Program-made: the position numbers and the translations under genes
Assembly: GCA_014621405.1 (NCBI GenBank)
Contig: JAANBC010000085.1
Coordinates: 1 to 64,000 of the forward strand
Direction of reading: 5' to 3'
Origin: Stylonectria norvegica
Taxonomy: Eukaryota; Ascomycota; Sordariomycetes; Hypocreales; Nectriaceae
DNA: 64,000 nt
Shown: positions 54,781-64,000 of the stretch, in pieces
Position numbering within the stretch: position 1 is the stretch's first letter
Layout of the letters: every line of letters starts with the position of its first letter
Notes under the pieces: generated by a model
Database searches by the model: none
The model's input: only the letters and a program-made list of their open reading frames with translations
Told to the model about the DNA's origin: nothing

Positions 54781-56469
54781 CTAAATGTCATATCTCGCCT
54801 TGGCACCGGCATTTGCACCCCCAAGCGGCCTTCCAACAGTGGCATGCTCTCCATGCTTCTCAACATGCTGACTGAAGTCCTTCCCTGACATGCCCTCCTC
54901 AACCGTAACTGTAGCCTCGAGTTCGTCCAACTTCTTATTGTCCTTCTTCAGAATAAATCCAAGCGCAACAGAGCTCAAGAGTGTAACGACTGTCAACGCC
55001 AGGTTGACAGACCACGCCGTCGTGTACCGTGGGCCATCGCTGGCAGGATAGAGATAAGGAGTCCAAACAAGAGCCAAGTTTCCGACCGAGTTATTCATGG
55101 CCAAGCTGATGGCTCGCTTCTTTCGAGGTCGAGCACCGATGTTGGCCATCCAAGCGTTAGAGATCTGGAAGCATCCGTAGGTTCCAGGAAGCATGAGGAA
55201 GAGGGAGAAGTAACGAGCTGCGATGTTCGTGGTAGACATGGTAATGATGATTCCAAGGAGAGCCACCATGCTAGGGTAGATCATGTGCGGCGAGCGTTTG
55301 CTTGTGCGATCCGAGAACCACGTGTTGAAGAGACAGAAGCAGGCCGTGAAGAGATATGGCGGGGCCGTCAGGAGAAGAGTGTGAATAGTTGAGAAACCAA
55401 AGTTTTTGACGAGTGTTGGGAGGAAGTTGGTGAGGGATGCAACAGCCTGAACGCACATCTGGCCAAGAATGCAGAGCCACACGCGATGGTCTTTGGCAGC
55501 CATCTTGAAGGCAGAAAACGTACTAATGTCGTCCTCCTCTTCTCCAGCGTCTTCGACGATACGCAGAACTCCGAGTGCTTTCTCCTCGTCGGTCAACCAC
55601 TTCGTTGTGGTGGGCCAGTCGGGGATAACCATGCCCGTGATGACGGCAAAGACGACAGTCGCGGCCCCTTCGATGATGAACAGCCAGCGCCAGCTCTCAA
55701 TCCTGTTGTTTTTGAACGCTGCGGCGATGCCTGCTGCAAATAGGCCACCGAAGGCTCCTGAGAGCATGGCCGCGCAGAAGAAGATGCCGAGTCTCAGACC
55801 GAGTTCCTTACGGGTATACCATCCACTAAAGAGAAAAGCGACGCCGACGAAGAAAGGGGCCTGAGGATAAGAAGTTAGCAATTGCCGCTTCTTGTGGATT
55901 ATGCAATATTGATTTACCTCTGTGACCCCTAAGAAGAAACGGCAGGCAACTAGACCTCCGAACCCCTGAACAGCTCCTGTACAGCCACTGACGATACCCC
56001 AAGCCATCATGCAAACTGCAAGATACCAGCTCGGGCGGACCTTGCTGAGAACCATGTTGCTAGGGACTGCTTAGAGTTAGAACGAGTTCCAGCCCCGCAA
56101 GTCCAGTCTTCTACTCACCCTGCATCAAGATGTACCCCACAAAGGTCACACTCAGTACCACGTTATACTCGACTCCTTTGAGGCCTATGTCGGCTTCTAA
56201 TCCTTGAACTCGGGCTTGGGGGACGGCGTTTCGGTCGATGTAATTCATGATGTACATGACAATCTAGACAGAAGGGATTAACAATGGGGGGATAAACAAG
56301 GGAGATAGAATGTGACTCTGTAGCTTACCAAGATGGGTAGAAGACGAAAATCAATCTTCCTGAGAAACTTCTTCTCGCGTTCGGCTCGCTCCTCTGGTGA
56401 CCAGGCAGCGACGATGGCCGCATAGTCGATCGTCACGCCCTCGACCCCAGCTGGTTGATGTTTGGCCAT
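54781..56469 (-). CDS. MFS carrier, Dal5/anion:cation symporter family
   Basis: Four exons on the minus strand, 56469-56329, 56263-56119, 56066-55918 and 55860-54781, give 504 residues and about 12 membrane segments. Typical blocks are EKKFLRKIDFRLLPIL, MNYIDRNAVPQARV, GYILMQVPSNMVLSKVRPS and CRFFLGVTEAPFF, followed by GWRW-like SWRWLFIIEGA. This is the signature of fungal carriers for small organic anions (allantoate, nicotinate, tartrate and similar). Such carriers often sit beside the enzymes that use their cargo. This one is divergent from the SAF-domain dehydrogenase, consistent with uptake of an acid sugar. Confidence 0.92.
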
Positions 56470-57252
56470 TGTGCCGATGTTTGAACGATGATAAGATCCA
56501 CGTAACAGAGTCAGGCCACGTACCAAGAGCGTGTCGATCCGATACTATCAGTCCTGGGTATAGGAGTAATTCGAGTCTCGTTGCCAGAGTGAAGGATCTT
56601 ATACTCGACCCTTGGCCATGTCTCCCTGGCTCGGCCTAGCCCAGACAGATGAAAGCTGGAGCCGAGCGTGCAGAACCGCGGCAATAGTCGAGTTCCCCAG
56701 CTTCTCCAGATTCCCGACTCTCTGGTCTGATAGTGATGGGTGGCTATCGTGCGGAGTCCGGGGTCTGGCCGGGAGTGTGACCCTGTGACGAGCGCATGAT
56801 GAATTCCAGGCCGTCGTATCATGGCCGATTTCCCGGAGCCAAGACTTTCGCATAATGGGGGAGCATTCTCCGGGGTGCGTTCCACGTGGATCTGGGGTCG
56901 GGAGGAGCTAGTTGGTGGAACTATTTACGCTTTGGTGTTGGCGTTGGCTTGCTGTAAGTGGCTCGTCGGGAAATCGGGGGAAAGCCCGAGAGTGGACGCA
57001 AGAAGATGGAGATAGTCGGTGGGACGGTGGATCATGATGCATACTCGGGAGGAGATGATAGACCTCGGTCCTCGTACGTGAATCAGTATTACGAGTTTAA
57101 AAGGGAGCGCTGTGGTTTCGTAGTATGATTGCAATAACCTCATACACACCTAAAGTCACCGTCTAAGTCTTTAGGCAATCTCCCTCTAAAACCACTCTTG
57201 TATAAACCCCTTGAGCTTCTTATTTTTACACTACAGCACCACAAGATTCAAC
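56470..57252. promoter_or_regulatory. Divergent promoter: Dal5-type carrier / SAF-domain dehydrogenase
   Basis: A 783-bp shared upstream region. It contains CCGGGG at 56758-56763 and 56870-56875 (CreA-type consensus). CGGAG elements occur at 56752, 56834 and, inverted, 56868. The 10-bp palindrome TCCACGTGGA at 56881-56890 has an E-box core CACGTG. No gene is supported within it. Confidence 0.55.
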
Positions 57253-58719
57253 ATGACGAGTCTCTCCACCAAGCTCGCCGAGCTCGAAGCAGCCGGCAAG
57301 CCCATCCAGGTCGGTATCATCGGTGCTGGCAAGTTTGGATCTATGTTCATCTCCCAATCCCATCGATCACCAGGTATCCATCTAGCTGGCATCGCCGATC
57401 TCTCCAAAGATCGCGCCCTCGCTTCGTTGAAGAGAACTGGCTATCCCGAGGACAAATTCGACGCAACTTGCTCCCTGTCCATCTCAGAAGGCATCAAGGC
57501 GGGCATAACGGCCATCACAGAAGACTCCGCAGCTCTGATCGCAACGCCTGAGATTGATGTCATCCTCGAGGTGACTGGAAACCCGGCCGCAGGCATTCGG
57601 CATGCGTTGCTCTGCTGTGAGCACAAAAAGCACATTGTCATGATCAACGTCGAAGCGGATGTTCTGGCTGGTCCTCTTCTGGTTCGGAAAGCTCGCGAGG
57701 CGGGCATTATCTACTCCATGGCATATGGCGACCAGCCCGCACTGATCGCCGAGATGGTTGACTGGGCTCGCACGGCTGGTTTCGACGTCGTATGCGCAGG
57801 AAAGGGGACGAAACATCTTCCCGAGTATCACTATTCAACCCCCGACACAGTGTGGAAATACTATGGGTTTACCGACGAGCAACTCGCCTCGGGCGACTTC
57901 AACCCTCAAATGTTCAACTCCTTCCTGGACGGCACGAAGTCAGCACTAGAGATGGCGGCTGTGGCCAACGGCTGTGACTTGAGCCCGCCGACAAATGGGC
58001 TAAACTTCCCTCCCTGTGGTGTGTGGGATCTACCGGAAGTTTTGAAGCCTCAAAGTGAAGGTGGCCAGAACGAGAAAAATGGGACGGTTGAGGTTGTCTC
58101 TTGTATGGAAACCGATGGTCGATGGGTGTTCAACAACCTGCGATGGGGTGTTTATGTGGTGATCAAAGGTGAGTACACTTCCCTCGTGTGAACTTGTGCG
58201 AATACTAACTGAGAACTGCTAGCCCCTGGAGAATACCAGAAGGAATGCTTCAAGCAATACGGCCTAAAGACCGATGCCAGCGGCTGGTACGCCGCCCAGT
58301 ACAAGCCCTATCACCTCATCGGCCTCGAGCTCGGCGTCTCCATCGCCACAATCATGTGCCGCGGCGAGCCCACCGGCCAGACCAAGACGTGGGCGGGAGA
58401 CGTTGTCGCCACAGCAAAGCGCGACCTCGAGGTCGGAGAGAAGCTCGACGGCGAAGGCGGCTTCACAGTCTACGGCAGACTTATGCCGGCCGCAGACTCC
58501 ATGGCGATTGAGGGCCTGCCCATCGGCCTTGCACATGGCTTCGTGTTGAAGAGAGCAGTCAAGAAGGATCAGAGACTCAGCTGGCAGGATATCGAGTACT
58601 CGGAGACGTCGCAGGCTGTGTCGGTGAGGAAGGAGATGGAGGCGCTGTTCAAGAAGGAGTTTAAGCTGAAGAAAGCTAATGGCGCGAATGGCACTAACGG
58701 GGCGAATGGCACTCATTGA
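57253..58719 (+). CDS. NAD(P)-dependent dehydrogenase with C-terminal SAF domain
   Basis: Two exons, 57253-58168 and 58223-58719 (54-bp intron), give 470 residues. The N-terminal Rossmann fold is IQVGIIGAGKFGSMF with an acidic residue after the second strand (GIADLSKDRA). EVTGNPAAGIRHAL and HIVMINVEADVLAGPLL follow, as in homoserine-dehydrogenase-like enzymes. The C-terminal part has an SAF-like stretch, AKRDLEVGEKLDGEGG with LPIGLAHGFVLKRAVKKDQRL. It ends in a low-complexity Asn-Gly tail encoded by a short DNA repeat (58681-58714). Bacterial relatives sit in acid-sugar and polyol gene clusters, but the reaction of this fungal protein is unknown. It pairs with the divergent carrier. Confidence 0.87.
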
Positions 58720-59590
58720 TTTGCTTTTCAAGAGGAAGTTATAAAATAAAGTTAAGCATTGATATGTGCAGAAGCGTTTGAACCCGTCTTCTCCTCCTTC
58801 GTCTCCTCAGACCTACCCCTGAATCGTCTAACATATATGTTTCAGTCACCCCAATTCTGCCCGAATAGTCTTCGCCTCTCTCGTTGCTTGGTTTCATTTT
58901 ATGTGCTTCGTACTAACGACCATCACTCCATGCAGGGCGATTCCTCAATCCTGTTTTTCAATCAATGATATTATCGTAAAGTAGTTTTGTTAACCTCATC
59001 CTGCCATCGAACGTTGTCAAGATATGCTTGCTTCTTGAACTTGTTAGATTGAAAGATATACACTCTTCGCATTTCTCTCAATCTTTCAAGGAAACTGATC
59101 TAAAACAGTTTAATTTGCTCTCGCTAACTTGTGTAGAAACGCAAATGGCTGTCATGTCCGTTTCGAAAACATCATAAGCGGTCGAGCCAACCCCTTCAAG
59201 ACCTCGGTTGCGGGCGAGAGTCATTCAAAGGATCAGCACTTCATATAAATTAACAGTCCATTAACATTGGTCGGCTAATGCGAATTAGATCTTTACCACT
59301 GGCGATTTGCAGGTTGGCTCAACAACATTGATTGCAATGCGCGTCAGGGGCCGGGCTCGGGGGCTTATCTATCTTCCGGTATGGTAAATATTGGCTGGCT
59401 GGGATCCACTCTTAACTCCATCCGGAGGTTCGGAGCGTAAACTAACCTCCGCGCTCCGTGTTCCAAGGTGATCTCAACTCTCTTGACTGTCTTTTCGTCA
59501 GCCTGTTCTTTCAATCTAGCAATTTCATCGCAAAATACTACCTGATCTTCAGCTAATCCCCAGAGAAATACTGCGTGGTTTTTTTTTTTT
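58720..59590. other. Intergenic, promoter of Zn2Cys6 regulator 3
   Basis: No gene. It holds the composite CGGAG inverted repeat at 59423-59458 and a run of T's directly before the regulator's first ATG. Confidence 0.5.
59423..59458. promoter_or_regulatory. Composite CGGAG inverted repeat upstream of regulator 3
   Basis: CGGAGGTT (59423-59430) and CGGAGCG (59431-59437) are followed, after six bases, by their reverse complements in the same order, AACCTCCG (59444-59451) and CGCTCCG (59452-59458). Four CGGAG half-sites thus fall within 36 bp, about 130 bp before the ATG of a Zn2Cys6 gene. This is the layout expected of a zinc-cluster-protein operator and suggests autoregulation, which is inference. 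Confidence 0.6.
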
Positions 59591-61866
59591 ATGGAATTTT
59601 ATGGGACACTCGACGCATCGAACGCGGTTCGTGAACATCGTACCCCCATGGACGACCACCTCATGAGCCGCGAGAGCGCCTTCACTCCCGCGGAAGACAG
59701 GGCGAATCAGAAGTCGCGCGCGTGTTCAAATTGCGCGCGGCTGAAGATGAAGTGCCAATGGCCCGGGTCCGGAGTTGCTCGTCCGGAGAGTTCATGCTTG
59801 AGGTGAGGCCGGCGATGCGAGTTCGCCGTGATCTCGGCCGATATACTGACGTCCGGTAGGTGTTCCCGCATGAAGCTTGCGTGCAGCGCCCCGGAGCCGA
59901 CGCAACGGAAGAAACGGGGGAAATCCACGTCAGTCTAATTTTTTTTTGGACACTTGTATTCATCGTTCTAATGTTATGCTACAGCCGGGTTGCTCAACTG
60001 GAGAAGAAGATCGACGGTATCGTCTCTTTGCTCGCAGCCACCCAAAACACCATTCAACACACCAACCAACCCATTCAGCCCAACGCCCAATCCCCATTAA
60101 CGCCAGAGAGCCCGGAAGTACTTCAAGCGCAAAGGGAAGTCAGCGATGACTGTGAAACATGTGTCCCGGCGCCGCCCGCGCCAGACCTCGGGGAGCACAT
60201 GTCCGAGTTTGAGCTTCTACCGGGCTTCCGCGTCACGCGACAGCAGGCCACCGAGTACCTTGCCGTGTACCGTACGGATTACCTACCCAAGTATCCATTC
60301 GTCCCTATTCCGGCAGATGCCACGCCCTACTCCCTTTACAACTCGACGCGCTTCCTTTTCTGGGGGATCATGGCTGTGGTCATGCCGCTGGCGAGCAGTG
60401 TTCAGCAGGCCGTGAAAGTATGGATTCGTAGATATCTCGCCAACCATATGATCATTGCCCAAGAGAAGCGACTTGAGTTTCTTCAAGGGATTCTCCTCCA
60501 CATAGGCTGGTATGTCTTTGCTCGTTATGTAAGCCGACGCTTATGTGATGTCTAGGAACGACTTCCATTTCTACATCGACATGCAAGCAACCAATCTACT
60601 TCAACTGGGCCTGGCTTTGGTCTTTGACCTTAGGCTAGATAAGCCTCCTAATACACATGGATCGTCTTCTCGCTCCCTTGTGGGAGACGCTTGGGCGACA
60701 CTGGCCAAACCCGGAGCGAAGTTCAAGACGACACATACCTCGGACGAGAAGCGAGCTGTTCTAGGTTACCTTCATATTTCATGCCTGTAGGCTAACAGCC
60801 CTTTTTCTTTTTCAACAAAATCGGTTTGCTCTAGTTGTCTAACAGTTGCAGAGTAGGAGCCTTGTTCAGAAGAGGGTCGCAGCTCCAGTGGAACTCCTAT
60901 ATGAGCCAGTGTTGCGACTCTTTACTTGCAGCGCATGAATACGAGACGGATATCTATCTCACGTCAATAATAAAACTGCAGCATATTGCCAGTCGGATAT
61001 ACAGCCTCATGCCGGGAGCCGATTATCAAGACTCGACGTCCATGGTCATGCGTGCCCCGCTAGACATGGCCATTAACAACGTACGGAGGGAATTGGACAA
61101 CTTTGTGAATATCCAGCCTGAATCAGTCAGGCAAATGAGTGCGTCCTTTTCAAGTTCTATTCCTTCAATTAAAGCTAACGAGTCCACAGAAAACTTCATG
61201 GCGTATTACCACGTCTTTCGCATGCGACTTTACGAGCCGGTGCTATTAACAAGACCCTCCCCCATCACGGATCCAAACACTCTCTCGGCAGAGCCCTTCC
61301 ACCGATACGAAGCACTTTGGAATTGTCTACAAGCCTGCTCCGACTACCTCACAAACCAACTCAGCATTTCCCCAGCGGTCATTCCTACCCTACCATTCAC
61401 AAACAGCGCACTACTCGGCTTTTCTGTCGTCACCACCACCCGCCTCCTCCTCCTCGAGTCCTCCCCCGACTGGGACTCGGCGCTCGCCCGCAAGAAACTC
61501 GACTTCGCGCATATCATGAAGACAATGAGCGAACAATTCGAAGAGACCGACCGAGTAGCCAAAGACTTGAACATGCGGCGCCGCGCGCTCGACGACGGCA
61601 GCGCCGCGTTCCTCAAGTACAGCTTCAAGATGCGCTGGATCAGTCAGTGGTATCTCGCGCGGCAACCGCCAGATCAGCAGCAGAATCAGCAGTCGATGGC
61701 CCAGCAAAGCGTGGAGGCGTTCCCCTCGACGGACTTTGCGCAGTGGGGAGACTTTCAGTTTGATGAGAGCTTTTGGCAGGAGTTGATGTCGGTTTATGAG
61801 GCGGACTCACTTGAGGTTCCTTGGATGGGGCCGCAACCGACGCCATTGCAGGAGTTTCCAGTTTGA
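59591..61866 (+). CDS. Zn2Cys6 transcription factor (cluster regulator 3)
   Basis: Exons 59591-59802, 59860-59928, 59985-60509, 60556-60786 and 60846-61866 give 685 residues, or 668 if the in-frame 51-bp intron-like segment 61139-61189 (GTGCGT, GCTAAC, CACAG) is removed. The zinc cluster is RACSNCARLKMKC, then a long 13-residue loop, then CLRCSRMKLAC split over two exons. A Leu3-like linker with KKRGK and a coiled coil (RVAQLEKKIDGIVSLL) follows. The middle domain has FFWG-like RFLFWGIM. The C-terminus is Gln-rich and acidic. The first ATG lies directly after about 12 T's; the ATG at 59648 is an alternative start. Confidence 0.88.
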
Positions 61867-62303
61867 TTCATTGCAGCGGGAGACGAGACTCTGATGCCGA
61901 GTGTAGAGCTGAATGTGGCGATGGAACGTTCTTTAGAAGGGCACTTCGTAACTGTCGCCCGATCAATCGGAAAGGTTCATTGGATCAAAGTCATAAATCA
62001 TGCCTTAATAAATTTGTGATAAGAGCCTAAAAAGAGACAGCTTTTCCATATGAAGTTGCGACAGACTCCTCGTCGGGTCGTCTTACACGCATGGTAAGTC
62101 CATTTGTGCTAGACAGGGATTGAGCAGTTCGCCCCGCTTTAACCCGGGAGCTGATTGAGATTCTAGCGCAAACCTCCACCTTCAACTCCAGCCTTCTCAC
62201 TACAGCTCAACCGACCTAACGACTACAAAAGCCGTTGACTTGGAACATCTAGCTCCAATCTCATCTCATACTAGAGCTCTTCAAAGACGTCCATCACCTC
62301 GGA
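61867..62303. other. Intergenic spacer
   Basis: The 3' flank of regulator 3 and the promoter of the EXPERA-type gene. I see no gene in it. Confidence 0.5.
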
Positions 62304-62970
62304 ATGGCTTCGCAAAAGCGTTGGCGCGACTGGGTCTACCTGATCATTGTTGGGACACAGCTCTTCGGGATGTTGGGTAAGCCACATTTCCCGATCCCTT
62401 CACTTCTGGTGTATAAGACAGCCCTAGATCACAACAACTAACATTTCCCAGTCCTTGACCTCGTCCCCTTCTACCCAAAATCCCTCTGGCACTCCCCCTC
62501 AGCCCCGTTACACTTCCTCACCGCCCTCCGCACAACCTACGTCAAACTCTCCGGTGACCCGTTCTTCGCCCACGCCGTACACGCCCCGTGGTTCCACGGC
62601 TTTCTTTACGTCGAGGGACTGGCCCAATTGCCTTTAGCAGCATATCTCGTCTTCCAGCTCGCAAAGACGAGGTCGTCCTCTGGGACCGCGGAGCTGGCGG
62701 GTTTGGCTTCTGGGTGCTTGACAGCTATGGGATCCGTGGCTTGCTGTTTTGAGTTGTGGGAGATGGGGCCTGATATGGTCAAGGATGAGCAAAAGGCCAT
62801 ATTGTTTTATGGGACGTATTTACCATTTGCTGTCATTCGTAAGTTTAAGACTCTGCCCCAAAAGAAATCCGCGATGCTTACAGTTTTTAGCCGCCGTCAT
62901 GGCAGTGGATATGTACCTGAGGTTACTTCCTCGGGTCCGCCAAAACGACACAAAGGCAAAGACGCAGTAG
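62304..62970 (+). CDS. EXPERA-domain membrane protein (TMEM97/EBP-like)
   Basis: Three exons, 62304-62376, 62452-62838 and 62891-62970, give 179 residues with four hydrophobic segments. The acceptor of intron 2 (TTTTTAG at 62890) gives AVIPAVMAVDMYLRLLPRV, the usual last helix. APWFHGFLYVEGLAQLPLAAY and CCFELWEMGPDM hold the conserved acidic residues of the EXPERA fold, which underlies sterol isomerases and sigma-2 receptor (TMEM97) type ER proteins. Length and the lysine-rich end fit the fungal TMEM97-like group. A sterol-related role is possible but unproven. Confidence 0.86.
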
Positions 62971-63152
62971 TGAAATGATACTCCTATTTTATCAGGCTTA
63001 AGCCGATTATATGGTATAACGTGCGGTATAGTCCCGAGGGAGGGTCTCTTGCCAGCCATTTATGATCTTACATGGGTCATATGTCTACCAGCAAACTCCA
63101 AGATTCATCCAAAGACTCCAAAATTGCAAGGGCCCATCCACCAAGCCCCTCC

Positions 63153-64000
63153 CTAGTCTGTCCTCTTCGAATGCTGCTTCGAGTATCCCCATCCATTGCC
63201 CACGCTGGCAATCCCATTATTCAGGCCGTTGAGCCCGTAGCCGAGAGGCGTCGCGCCGCCTAGTGACCGTCCTTTTAGTCTCCGAGGGAGAATCACGCCC
63301 AGCGTGTACATGGCTGCCACCAAGACGCCAGCGCCAAACGAAACCAAGCTGTAAAAGACTGTGCTCGCGTAGATGTGTCCCCCCAAGCCCTGCCATTCGA
63401 CGCGACCCTCCGTCTTGGGCAGCGAGGGCGTCGGGAACCACCTGATGGAGAAGCTCAATGGCAGTGGATCTCCTATCACGAGCTTGCGAGTATGAGAGCC
63501 CTGCATGTGGCTCAGCGGACTGGTGCTGTACGCAATACCCGAGTCCAAGACACCGCTATCGTGCGGCCGGGTGTGGTGTTTGGGTGTGCTATGTAGCAAG
63601 ATGTTCAAATGCGTGCTGATGTGCATGTGGCTCAACTGCAGCGTCCCAGCGACTGCAAAGACGAGAGGTATGTATTCTTGCGCGGGGAGCTTCTCGCCGA
63701 TGATCTCGATTTGTGCTTTTGGGCGCGCAGGGAGGCGACACGTCATAGGCGCGTCGCTATGGATGTAGAACTCGAGTAGATGAAAGAAGGGGTCGGTGAC
63801 GAGGGGAATGGTGCAATTGACTTCGCCTTCGGTGCCGTAGTGGAACTCGAGCGGCCGGCCCGTCTCATTGCAACTGGGGAAAGGGATCCATTCGATTTCG
63901 TGCTTCTCGTTTTCGATGTGTTCGCCCGTTTCACTACCATCACCTGTCAGCAAGCTGCTCGTCCCCCAGCGCGAGCTCGCAGCAGCAACTCACGAGCTGC
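63153..64000 (-). CDS. Membrane-anchored protein of unknown function (partial, cut by window edge)
   Basis: The minus-strand exon 63943-63153 is joined by a 50-bp intron (63944-63993, GTGAGT to CTGACAG) to an upstream exon of which only seven bases remain in the window. The visible about 264 residues contain beta-rich, His-rich sequence, several N-glycosylation-like Asn (SCNETG, VNCTIP), and one strong C-terminal membrane segment near FYSLVSFGAGVLVAAMYTLG. A Gly-rich cytosolic tail follows. This looks like a type I or ER/cell-surface membrane protein. I recognise no family. The start lies beyond base 64000. Confidence 0.7.

Noticed and set aside
58681..58714. CRISPR-like or microsatellite array at the 3' end of the SAF-domain gene
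   Set aside because: It is a short in-frame repeat encoding an Asn-Gly tail, with only about two unit copies; no spacers exist and CRISPR arrays are not found in fungi.

Overview
The window is a piece of an ascomycete (filamentous fungal) nuclear genome. The evidence is the short 44-80 bp introns with GT(A/G)NGT donors and CTAAC-like branch points, three Zn2Cys6 transcription factors, a HET-domain gene, an F-box gene, TRI12-like and Dal5-like MFS transporters and a tRNA-Leu(CAA) with a nuclear-type intron. Gene style and protein types suggest a Sordariomycete, probably Nectriaceae (Fusarium-like); that placement is an impression from the proteins, not a tested result. All multi-exon models below were assembled by hand from splice signals and reading-frame continuity.

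Left part (1-16.5 kb): ordinary and accessory genes, loosely spaced. In order they are a HET-domain protein, a small membrane protein, an Mpv17/PMP22 protein, tRNA-Leu, a small secreted protein, a saccharopine dehydrogenase (Lys9 type), a probable relic of an APH-type phosphotransferase, an F-box-like protein and a pepsin-type aspartic protease without an evident signal peptide.

Middle part (18.0-41.2 kb): a dense catabolic-looking cluster. It holds an aldehyde dehydrogenase, a Zn2Cys6 regulator, two amidohydrolase-2 (ACMSD/dihydroxybenzoate-decarboxylase type) enzymes, a zinc alcohol dehydrogenase, a fumarylacetoacetate-hydrolase-family enzyme, a short-chain dehydrogenase, a salicylaldehyde/vanillin-type aldehyde dehydrogenase, a TRI12-like MFS transporter, an isochorismatase-like hydrolase and a flavin monooxygenase. 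Together they fit oxidation, decarboxylation and post-ring-cleavage hydrolysis of a phenolic compound. No ring-cleavage dioxygenase lies in the window.

41.7-45.1 kb is a gene graveyard with an SRPK-like kinase pseudogene (two in-frame stops, lost catalytic motifs).

Right part (45.9-61.9 kb): a second putative catabolic cluster. It has a DUF1537-type four-carbon acid-sugar kinase, two Zn2Cys6 regulators, a Dal5-type MFS carrier and, divergent from the carrier, a SAF-domain NAD(P)-dependent dehydrogenase. A CAP10/GT90 glycosyltransferase sits in the middle. The kinase, dehydrogenase, carrier and regulator combination resembles the logic of bacterial threonate/erythronate pathways and is my best candidate for an undescribed fungal system. 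The window ends with an EXPERA-domain membrane protein and a membrane-anchored protein of unknown function that runs off the right edge.
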